From JBMCLJ01 sp048615375 (GTDB lineage Bacteria; Patescibacteriota; Dojkabacteria; JAOAGR01), in contig JBMCLJ010000055.1 in assembly GCA_048615375.1 (NCBI GenBank), positions 1 to 9,797 on the forward strand: a stretch of 9,797 bases of DNA, given 5' to 3'. Every line of letters begins with the position of its first letter. The stretch's first letter is position 1. Positions 1 through 5,493 of the stretch are shown here, in pieces. The position numbers and the translations under genes were made by a program. The notes under the pieces were generated by a model. It saw only the letters and a list, made by a program, of their open reading frames with translations. It was not told the DNA's origin and did no database searches.

Positions 1-1
1 C

Positions 2-25
2 AAATTTTAAAAATACTAAAAATTT
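2..25 (-). terminator. Weak AT-only hairpin downstream of the HIT gene
   Basis: AAATTTT (2-8) and AAAATTT (19-25) can pair over a 10-nt loop, about 50 nt after the HIT stop. The stem has no G-C pair, so it is a poor terminator candidate. A perfect DnaA-box-like 9-mer TGTGCAAAA (32-40) lies beside it. Confidence 0.15.
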
Positions 26-45
26 AAAAGTTGTGCAAAAGTGCC

Positions 46-63
46 AAAGTTCAGAAAGTTCAG
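46..63. repeat. Two tandem copies of AAAGTTCAG downstream of the HIT gene
   Basis: An exact 9-bp unit is present twice in direct succession in the AT-rich region after the HIT stop codon. With only two copies it may be a replication-slippage product. Confidence 0.6.
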
Positions 64-76
64 TATATTATATATC

Positions 77-541
77 CTAAATAGCTTTTCTAATTTTTGC
101 AGCGATATTTTCTAAGTACTTATCGTCAGCACGTTCACAATCGTGAGAGGAAATATAACCTTCATATTCCTTAAAAAACTTATTCATTGTAGAACTGTAC
201 TGCCTCCATACTTCTGAATTTGTTCCGTGCATAGGAAACAATTTCACATGGAGGTGGTCTACACCAAACCCCTCCATCATGAGAGCCGTTCTTCCCACAT
301 CTTCAAATGCTTTATCAATTAATTGAGCTACTTTTTTACTGAATAATACTAATTCACCAAGAGTTTGATCAGTATTTGCAAATCCATAACTACTAAAGTG
401 CTCTTTAGTAATCACAACGGTAAAACCATCTGTATTTGGAAATATTGATAAAAAGGCTAAATGTTTTTCGTCCTCAAGTACTTTATAACATGGTGACTCT
501 CCTTTTACTATTTTACAAAAAATACAATCTTCTTTTTTCAT
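77..541 (-). CDS. HIT-family nucleotide hydrolase/transferase with altered histidine triad (HxHxK)
   Basis: A 154-aa HIT-domain protein, expected to be a soluble cytoplasmic enzyme acting on AMP- or nucleotide-phosphoramidate/adenylate substrates. Seen: an N-terminal CIFCKI block with a CxxC pair, as in HINT-type proteins, then a FPNTDGFTVVITKEH strand matching the usual P-x-x-x-GH-x-LV-x-P-K-x-H segment but with Phe for the usual His. The signature DHLHVKLFPMHG follows at about residues 95-106. In the HIT family the middle His of HxHxH is the nucleophile; it is kept here (H98), while the third His is Lys (K100). The ATG at 541 is chosen over an in-frame TTG at 547 because it places the CIFCKI block at the usual distance from the N-terminus. 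It lies 15 bp after the stop of the AsnRS-like gene, so the two are probably co-transcribed. No Shine-Dalgarno is visible; the stop is TAG. I am confident of the fold but not of the substrate. Confidence 0.9.
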   Translation of the reverse strand: MKKEDCIFCKIVKGESPCYKVLEDEKHLAFLSIFPNTDGFTVVITKEHFSSYGFANTDQTLGELVLFSKKVAQLIDKAFEDVGRTALMMEGFGVDHLHVKLFPMHGTNSEVWRQYSSTMNKFFKEYEGYISSHDCERADDKYLENIAAKIRKAI

Positions 542-556
542 ATACAAATATCAAAC

Positions 557-1561
557 CTAGAAATAAATTTTTTCCCCATTAAACCGTGGCAGCATTTGCA
601 TATCTCTGATATCTTCATGTCTAAACAACCACGCCATAAAACGTTCGATCCCTAGTCCAAAACCTGAAGTTTGGATCTGAACTTTGTTTTTCAAATCAAT
701 ATACCATTCATATTCCTCAATAGGAACTTGGTGTTGCTGTAATGCTTCAACCACCTGCTCTCCTGAGTAATGTCTCTCTCCTGCGCCCAATGTCTCTCCT
801 ACACCAAATAGCAGGTCACCACATTTAGCAGCCCCATGTGTCCCATAAGCCTGATAGAAGGGAACCGTCATATGGTTGAAGTGAGTCAGCCATAGAAACC
901 CACCAAACTTTTCCATCAATTTTTTCTCTCCGTATGAATTAATAATTTGATATCCATCAATCTCTTTTATTGCTTCAGCGTCACCTTTTAACATCATAAT
1001 TCCATCTTCAAAGGTAACTCTTGGAAAACCTTTTTCACTATATGAAAGCATCTGGTCGATATGATCTGTTGTACCTGCAATCCTTTCAATCAATGCTGAG
1101 TGATGTGTCTTAATATCCTCTGCCAAGTACATAACATATTCTTCACTAAAACTGATTACATCATCAAGATCACCAACAATCTCTGCTTCAGAGTGGTAAA
1201 ACTGACATAAATGCCTCGCATCTGCCTTTTCGCCTCTGAAAGACGGTGCTATATAGTACACCCCATTCTCATGTATGCGTAGAGCAAATTCAAGTAGAAA
1301 TTGCATTGAGTCAGCTAAATATGTTTCTACTCCTTCTAATTGAATTTTCACAGGTAATGAATCACTACCCAACCCCATAGGACTAGATATAGTACCTGTC
1401 GTTATAGGAAGCATAATAAATTTATATCCTTTAAGTTTATAAAATTCGGTTGTAGAAGTAATAATTTGGTCTTGAATAGTTCCTACACTCTTGTACCAGT
1501 CGCTACTCAACACTGCAGACATGTGCTCTTGTGGGTTCATCCATGTTTTTGGTGGGTTCAT
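557..1561 (-). CDS. Asparaginyl-tRNA-synthetase-like class II catalytic core without anticodon-binding domain
   Basis: A 334-aa protein that is a class II aminoacyl-tRNA-synthetase core of the AspRS/AsnRS branch. Seen: motif 2 starting FRGEK at 108-112 with RHL at 116-118 and SEAEI at 124-128; the DLLFGVGETLGAGERH ATP-binding block at about 249-264; EEYEWYIDL at 282-290; and motif 3 GFGLGIERF at 300-308, followed by IRDM near 318 and a C-terminal PR. A DSMQ segment (84-87) sits where AsnRS/AspRS have their substrate-loop Gln. The N-terminal OB-fold that binds the tRNA anticodon is absent: class II motifs begin almost immediately. Archaeal AsnRS-derived asparagine synthetases (AS-AR) have this architecture, so candidate roles are asparagine synthesis or aminoacyl-adenylate formation for a non-tRNA acceptor. 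It is the first gene of an operon with a HIT protein. The ATG at 1561 is favoured over Met8 and Met14 because a promoter ends 6 nt before it. Confidence 0.88.
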   Translation of the reverse strand: MNPPKTWMNPQEHMSAVLSSDWYKSVGTIQDQIITSTTEFYKLKGYKFIMLPITTGTISSPMGLGSDSLPVKIQLEGVETYLADSMQFLLEFALRIHENGVYYIAPSFRGEKADARHLCQFYHSEAEIVGDLDDVISFSEEYVMYLAEDIKTHHSALIERIAGTTDHIDQMLSYSEKGFPRVTFEDGIMMLKGDAEAIKEIDGYQIINSYGEKKLMEKFGGFLWLTHFNHMTVPFYQAYGTHGAAKCGDLLFGVGETLGAGERHYSGEQVVEALQQHQVPIEEYEWYIDLKNKVQIQTSGFGLGIERFMAWLFRHEDIRDMQMLPRFNGEKIYF

Positions 1562-1567
1562 ACATAG

Positions 1568-1597
1568 ATTGTACCATTGTTACAAACCTGGGGTCAA
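1568..1597 (-). promoter_or_regulatory. Promoter of the AsnRS-like/HIT operon, probably leaderless
   Basis: On the minus strand a TTGACC -35-like box (1597-1592) and a TACAAT -10-like box (1573-1568) are separated by 18 bp. Only 6 nt lie between the -10 box and the ATG at 1561, so the predicted transcription start falls on the A of the start codon. No Shine-Dalgarno could fit. An inverted repeat TTGTA-N7-TACAA (1585-1569) overlaps the -10 box and may be an operator. Confidence 0.6.
1569..1585. repeat. Inverted repeat TTGTA-N7-TACAA over the operon promoter
   Basis: Perfect 5-bp arms with a 7-nt centre lie in the spacer and -10 box of the AsnRS-like gene promoter. The position fits a repressor operator. 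The arms are short and AT-rich, so chance is possible. Confidence 0.3.
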
Positions 1598-1799
1598 CTT
1601 TACCTGCTGTTTTAAACGATCTTATTAAAATAAAACTCAAACCGCTTCCTCAACTCTCGTAATGACTGCTGATCATAAATAATTTATGTAGTTTTTATAT
1701 GATTCCGGGACATCCACGTACCAGATTGCATAATGACACGCGACTAGTACCATTCCCATAAAAAACCCAATCAAGTTAACCGTCTTCTACTAAAGGTTT
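1598..1799. other. Intergenic stretch with no recognisable gene
   Basis: About 200 bp between the operon promoter and the transposase relic. No ORF, tRNA or convincing terminator was seen. The only structure noted is a weak AT-rich hairpin CATAAA-TAA-TTTATG (1674-1688) followed by a short T run. It may contain the eroded left end of the neighbouring insertion element, but no terminal repeat could be identified. Confidence 0.4.
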
Positions 1800-2099
1800 A
1801 TGACAGCTAAAAAGCTCGTCATCCACCTGGACGATCAACAGAGAAAATATCTTACAGGAATAATCAATACAGGTCGCTGGACAAATAATGAGAGAAAGCG
1901 AGCATAGATACTGTTGATTGCAGACGAGCACAAAGACTATTCCTGTAATACCATAGCAACCCTTCTCTGTTGTGGCAGAAAAAGAATCGCTGACAGAGAG
2001 TTGTTAATAAAAGAGGTTGATGCGGTAGAAAAAAGACGGAATGCAGGAAAAACAGGATCAACTGGCAGTTTACAAGACAGAAGGCTAAAGAATGGCTAA
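1800..2099 (+). pseudogene. Relic of an IS630-type transposase N-terminal helix-turn-helix domain
   Basis: Translation from the ATG at 1800 gives MTAKKLVIHLDDQQRKYL, then TGRWTNNERKRA, then a TAG stop at 1905-1907. The same frame continues with ILLIADEHKDY, NTIATLLCCGRKRIAD, and VDAVEKRRNAGKTG before TAA at 2097. Known of the family: IS630-type transposases begin with an L-x-x-x-x-R-A-x-I-L-L-x-AD-E segment, then an IA-x-x-L-x-x-x-x-x-T-V helix-turn-helix, then a G-x-x-A-L-x-x-R-x-x-x-G-R linker; the fragment follows this order. The in-frame stop, apparent small deletions in the helix-turn-helix/linker region (the Gly before VDAV is missing), and absence of any DDE catalytic domain downstream show a decayed element. 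A small residual DNA-binding protein starting after the TAG cannot be excluded but looks unlikely. Confidence 0.7.
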
Positions 2100-2266
2100 A
2101 TAGATTTAAAATTAAACGGGAGTAGTACTAGGAGTACACATCCTCGCTTTCCTGACGAGTATCGAGTAGACATAGCGATAAACGTCACAATAAAATAAGT
2201 AAAAAAGGAACACGTGCATTTTCACTTCTTATAAGGCCAGGATAAGTGTTAGTATTGTCTCACCTA
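2100..2266. other. Intergenic stretch downstream of the transposase relic
   Basis: No gene recognised. One other frame reads KAKEWLNRFKIKRE (about 2073-2114), which might be frameshifted remnant sequence, but nothing matches a transposase catalytic motif. No insertion-element inverted repeat or tRNA was seen. Confidence 0.4.
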
Positions 2267-2295
2267 TTCACATTTCTCAAAATCACGTTTATTAT
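2267..2295 (+). promoter_or_regulatory. Promoter of the CBU_0592-like gene, probably leaderless
   Basis: TTCACA (2267-2272), a 17-bp spacer, then TATTAT (2290-2295). The ATG at 2303 follows after 7 nt, so the predicted transcription start is at or next to the start codon. This spacing decides between the competing starts GTG 2246, ATG 2294 and ATG 2303. Confidence 0.5.
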
Positions 2296-2302
2296 GCACT
2301 AT

Positions 2303-2539
2303 ATGCTTATTACATCAATTATTGGTTCAATTGGCGCGAGCCTTATTCTACTGGGATTCATGATGCTTCAGTTTAAAAAGTGGGATAGTTTCAGCCACGC
2401 GTATCTCCTCGCAAACCTTGTTGGAAGTACGCTCCTGACAGTCTACGCGGCACTACTTCTCAGCTACCCTTTTATTGTACTGAACGGAGTTTTCGCGATC
2501 ATCGCCATAAAATCACTACTCCAAAAGCAGAAAGTTTAA
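2303..2539 (+). CDS. Small three-TM membrane protein of the CBU_0592-like family
   Basis: A 78-aa membrane protein, mostly hydrophobic, with about three TM helices. They cover IIGSIGASLILLGFMML near the N-terminus, AYLLANLVGSTLLTVYAALL in the middle and PFIVLNGVFAIIAIKSLL at the end. The order of conserved-looking features (G-x-x-L-I-L-L-G-F near the start, Y-x-L-x-N-x-x-G-S-x-L-L-T-x-Y-A, then P-F-I-x-L-N-G-V-x-A-I) fits the uncharacterised CBU_0592-like family from memory. No enzymatic function is known. Starting at ATG 2303 gives a protein that begins at the first helix, as relatives do; an upstream GTG at 2246 would add 19 poorly conserved residues. It stands alone, with 65 bp to the next plus-strand gene, which it may share a transcript with. 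Stop TAA. Confidence 0.75.
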   Translation: MLITSIIGSIGASLILLGFMMLQFKKWDSFSHAYLLANLVGSTLLTVYAALLLSYPFIVLNGVFAIIAIKSLLQKQKV

Positions 2540-2550
2540 ATCAAAACGTG

Positions 2551-2556
2551 TATAAT
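2551..2556 (+). promoter_or_regulatory. Possible -10 box upstream of the coiled-coil membrane gene
   Basis: A perfect TATAAT lies 48 nt before the ATG at 2605. No good -35 box is found 16-18 bp upstream. An alternative pair is TTGAAT (2563-2568) and TATATC (2585-2590) with a 16-bp spacer, 14 nt before the ATG. The gene may instead be read through from the upstream gene. Confidence 0.3.
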
Positions 2557-2604
2557 GACCCGTTGAATACTTGCCCGTAAAAAGTATATCATTGGCTGTA
2601 AACA

Positions 2605-3549
2605 ATGCCTGAAACGCAACCCTATCAAAACCAGATCGAGAAACTCAACCAGGAAGTAAGCGCGTTAAAAGATCAGCTTATCAAGGAACAATTACGTTCG
2701 CAAAATTACCAGCAAAGCTACATCCATGCACAAAAACAAACAGCAGGCAAGCCATCTGCCCGGGAAACAAACAGTATACTTCAACAAATCCGCAAAAATG
2801 ACCTGACCATACAGGAAAAGCAAAAACTGGTCATGCCTGAGCTTCTTCCTTCTCCACCCCAGGATATCTTTTACCAGTGGGTAGCACCGAATAAACTATC
2901 AATAAAACGGGATAAACAATGGTACTGGACAATGGGCCTGCTGTTAATGATCATGATAGCCATTGCCACTCTCTTCCGGGAAATGATTTGGATTGCTCTT
3001 GCAATGGCGTTTTTCTTCGCCCTGTATGTCAACGCGACTATCGGTACTAAAGACACAGTGTATCGGCTCACCCGCCAGGGAATAGAGATTGGAGAAGGTT
3101 CGGAAATTGAAATTTATGCGTGGGATCAACTTCTGGAATATGCTGTATACTACAAAAGTAACACTGAATTAATCTACGTAGACACTATTCTTGCAGTCCC
3201 TCAAAGAATTTACATACTATTCTCCCAGGAAGACCGTAAAAATATCGGTATGATACTTGAAGCAAATTTAAGCTACAAACCTCCTCCCAAAAAGCAAACA
3301 AGACTTATGAAACTTGTTGAGGGAACATACATACCACTTGAAGACTTTAAATTGCTTCAGGAAAAAATCGATCAATACTACGATGCCAAGTACGCGGAAA
3401 TACTACGGAATCTAAAACAGGAAGGAAGAATAGATCAAAACGTAACGGTGGGCGACATTCGTCATGCAGAGTCCATGGAAACACTGAAAATTATTGATGA
3501 TATCAAGAAACAGAAAGAGGAAGAGTACAAAAAAATACTTGGTATTTAA
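2605..3549 (+). CDS. Two-TM membrane protein with N-terminal coiled coil and probable PH-like domain
   Basis: A 314-aa membrane protein of unknown function. Layout: a hydrophilic Gln/Lys-rich segment likely to form a coiled coil (about 8-75); a Pro-rich linker (77-86); a WVAPNK segment (92-97); two hydrophobic helices (about 106-124 and 127-144) joined by a very short loop; then a soluble domain from about 150 to 225. That domain opens YRLTRQGIEIGEG and contains YAWDQLLEYAVYY and ILAVPQRIYILF, a beta-rich pattern resembling bacterial PH-like domains behind paired TM helices. A charged helical tail (245-314) follows. Both ends should be cytoplasmic. The ATG at 2605 is the first possible start: an in-frame TAA lies at 2599. 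No Shine-Dalgarno. The gene ends 50 bp before the next plus-strand gene, which seems to have its own promoter. Membrane topology is confident; the PH-like assignment is tentative. Confidence 0.8.
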   Translation: MPETQPYQNQIEKLNQEVSALKDQLIKEQLRSQNYQQSYIHAQKQTAGKPSARETNSILQQIRKNDLTIQEKQKLVMPELLPSPPQDIFYQWVAPNKLSIKRDKQWYWTMGLLLMIMIAIATLFREMIWIALAMAFFFALYVNATIGTKDTVYRLTRQGIEIGEGSEIEIYAWDQLLEYAVYYKSNTELIYVDTILAVPQRIYILFSQEDRKNIGMILEANLSYKPPPKKQTRLMKLVEGTYIPLEDFKLLQEKIDQYYDAKYAEILRNLKQEGRIDQNVTVGDIRHAESMETLKIIDDIKKQKEEEYKKILGI

Positions 3550-3564
3550 GGATGTAGCGCTGAT

Positions 3565-3594
3565 TTGTTAGGCAGCTATACTTTCTGCTATCCT
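3565..3594 (+). promoter_or_regulatory. Promoter of the 615-aa gene, probably leaderless with GTG start
   Basis: TTGTTA (3565-3570), an 18-bp spacer and TATCCT (3589-3594), with 5 nt before the GTG at 3600. The 14-mer from -10 to start codon, TATCCTGTCATGTG, differs at two positions from that of the polytopic membrane gene on the other strand (TATCCTGTACTGTG). Confidence 0.5.
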
Positions 3595-3599
3595 GTCAT

Positions 3600-5447
3600 G
3601 TGCAGAACTTTGTCTTTTCTGAGAATTTAGAGATAAGTATTATAGAACACAGGCTTATCACGTTGTTTGAGATCCTGGAAAAAATCAAGGTTTCATATTT
3701 CGCTCCTGCCATTCTCTTTAATGAATCATTTTGGCAAACGCCAAAAGAAAAGAAATATGCGATACTGGGCTCCACCCACCTGGAATGGCTTGGCAAAAAC
3801 CCTATGCAAAAAGCGTTTTTATACCTTGATCCTATGTACCTCGACCTGATCAAGTCTGTTAAACTCGCGTACTTCTCCTACTCGAAGCTTGACATGAAAA
3901 GCCTCATTGATATACTGAAAGTAAACAGCGACTTCGCTATTAACTCGTTTTCCAGCCTGGGAGATCCAGCTTCCAGCTCGATTTCTCTCCTTAATTCTCT
4001 CTCTACATTGTTATTCAAAGATGAAGAAATAGAGACTATGCATAAAGAATTTGGCAATGTGCCAAAGTTTACTGCGTTAAAGTTTTTCCATCGTTTTTCC
4101 AGAAAAAAAACGTGTCGATGTCTGTTTGTGGTGCAGCACGCCAATATTATGTTCCTCGAGACATTTCTGGATTCCATCAATAAGCTGGATCACCTGGAAA
4201 ATACTGAAGTATATCAGGGAATATCAATTACCCTATCGTGCTCTGATGCGATCATAGTAGATAAAATTACCAACCAGATAAAGAACTATTCACACCTCAA
4301 GCACCTTCACGAAAATTCCAGGCTATCTATACAGATTAACGTACAAGAGGAAGAAAGAAATAAATACTGCTATGTGTTCCTGGGCTTACATATAAGTCAC
4401 CTGCCTGCTGAAGTTATCTACAATTACGATGGTGAAATGTACAACTTCTCTGGTCGATTGGTGTATGCTGACCGTAGCAACCTGGAAGAAGCCAAAGAGA
4501 AAGTAAAAGAGTTAAAACATGCTGATGGTTCATTCAAAAAGTTTCAGAAGAAAGATATTCATATGCTTGATAATGAACTCATTTTTGAGAGATATGGTAA
4601 CACCGAAGTGAAGAATCTTCTAATGGAAGTATGTGAACTGAAAGAACGGTGGTATATGCGATTCTCTATTCCGGCACTCCAGTCTATTACTAATTGCATC
4701 ACCTCAGTCGAACCGAAAGGCTACCTGGAAATCTTCGATTATGGAGAAACAGACGACTCATATTCTTCTCCTGGTCTATTCCGTGATCCGCGAGGAGGTA
4801 TGTATACACTGGTGAATTTTGATCTGTATCAAAAAGTAATTGGATCATTCCAGGATTTAGATGTCGAAAGCAAAATTCTCTCTATGCACGAATACCTGGC
4901 GTACAACCATGGCGGAGAAGAACTCGTTGCCATCGACAGTTTGAATAACTTTCTTCTGGAGTATAGGAATATATGGCAAAGTTTTTTTACTTTAGATAAC
5001 TTTACCTTCGCCTTAACGGTAAAGAAGGCTGCCAGACCGTACCGCATATTCAGTTTTTTAAAACGAAAAAAAATTATTTTGTTCGGTCTAAGCACACTAC
5101 TGTACCGCACCGGTTTTGAAAAATTCAAGAAAAAAATTAAACAGCAGCGTACCCTTCTCCACTATTATTCCAGTGAAAACTTTACCTGCTCCAATCTTGG
5201 ATCCTATGAAAATGAATTTCTTGCGGCGTTCGCTACCCGATACTTGCAAGTCACCAGTAAAGAAACATACTTCATTGCAAAACCTGCTGACGATAAAAAT
5301 GATTCCAGTTTTTATGAATTATGCAATTCCCTGGGGTTTGACACGCTTAAACTGAATCAATTTCTCACCGCTAACTGGGAAAAGATTATTGAATTTGCAC
5401 AAAATCAGTACGAGCTCCAGTATATGGAAATAATCAAAAACAAGTAA
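3600..5447 (+). CDS. 615-aa protein with a possible degenerate MidA-type (DUF185) methyltransferase fold
   Basis: Large soluble protein that I cannot assign firmly. The middle part follows the order of MidA/NDUFAF7-type SAM-dependent protein-arginine methyltransferases: a beta strand RCLFVVQHANIMFLETFL (173-190) where MidA has its Gly-rich ExGxGxG SAM loop; ISITLSCSDAII (208-219) where MidA has VExS; YVFLGLHISHLPAEVI (258-273) where MidA has NExFDALPV; and GYLEIFDYG (374-382) where MidA has its IDYG strand, followed by RDPRGGMYTLVNFD (395-408) resembling the T-x-x-V-D-F region. The SAM-loop glycines, the acidic residue after it and the NE/FD residues are all missing, so it probably does not bind SAM in the usual way. 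About 180 residues follow with no recognised domain, including a basic KKKIKQQR stretch. Typical MidA proteins are near 380 aa. GTG at 3600 has no Shine-Dalgarno and sits 5 nt behind a -10-like box. Alignment is by eye only. Confidence 0.75.
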   Translation: MQNFVFSENLEISIIEHRLITLFEILEKIKVSYFAPAILFNESFWQTPKEKKYAILGSTHLEWLGKNPMQKAFLYLDPMYLDLIKSVKLAYFSYSKLDMKSLIDILKVNSDFAINSFSSLGDPASSSISLLNSLSTLLFKDEEIETMHKEFGNVPKFTALKFFHRFSRKKTCRCLFVVQHANIMFLETFLDSINKLDHLENTEVYQGISITLSCSDAIIVDKITNQIKNYSHLKHLHENSRLSIQINVQEEERNKYCYVFLGLHISHLPAEVIYNYDGEMYNFSGRLVYADRSNLEEAKEKVKELKHADGSFKKFQKKDIHMLDNELIFERYGNTEVKNLLMEVCELKERWYMRFSIPALQSITNCITSVEPKGYLEIFDYGETDDSYSSPGLFRDPRGGMYTLVNFDLYQKVIGSFQDLDVESKILSMHEYLAYNHGGEELVAIDSLNNFLLEYRNIWQSFFTLDNFTFALTVKKAARPYRIFSFLKRKKIILFGLSTLLYRTGFEKFKKKIKQQRTLLHYYSSENFTCSNLGSYENEFLAAFATRYLQVTSKETYFIAKPADDKNDSSFYELCNSLGFDTLKLNQFLTANWEKIIEFAQNQYELQYMEIIKNK

Positions 5448-5458
5448 ACAAAAACCAC

Positions 5459-5493
5459 TACTTGAATAACTACGGCTTTACAGTTTTTAAGTA
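5459..5493. terminator. Possible bidirectional hairpin between convergent genes
   Basis: The 39-bp gap between the two convergent stop codons lies mostly inside a potential hairpin: TACTTGAA (5459-5466) can pair with TTTAAGTA (5486-5493), counting one G-U pair, around a large loop. On the minus strand a T-rich stretch follows the hairpin (about 5456-5447). The stem is AT-rich and the loop long, so this is a weak candidate. Confidence 0.25.

Noticed and set aside
1801..1821. Hairpin TGAC-AGCT-AAAA-AGCT-C-GTCA as a terminator
   Set aside because: It has a bulge, no following T run, and overlaps the first codons of the transposase relic.
1914..2099. A separate small protein starting after the TAG at 1905
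   Set aside because: The same frame upstream of the TAG continues the IS630-type N-terminus without a break, so this is the second half of one decayed gene. No promoter or ribosome site is seen before it.
2246..2302. Longer start (GTG 2246) or ATG 2294 for the CBU_0592-like gene
   Set aside because: The added residues are unlike the family N-terminus, and a promoter-like pair at 2267-2295 would put transcription initiation downstream of both starts.
1562..2302. CRISPR array, tRNA or structured RNA in the large intergenic gap
   Set aside because: No regularly spaced repeat, no cloverleaf with a TTC loop or CCA-type end, and no GC-rich structured block was found by eye.
2871..3129. Minus-strand ORFs of 60-66 codons inside the coiled-coil membrane gene
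   Set aside because: They are shadows of a well-supported plus-strand gene, with no promoter or recognisable domain.
4101..4110. Frameshift at the A8 run in the 615-aa gene hiding a normal SAM-binding motif
   Set aside because: Both other frames after the run were read and neither yields a Gly-rich loop; the frame in use stays open to the end with plausible composition.
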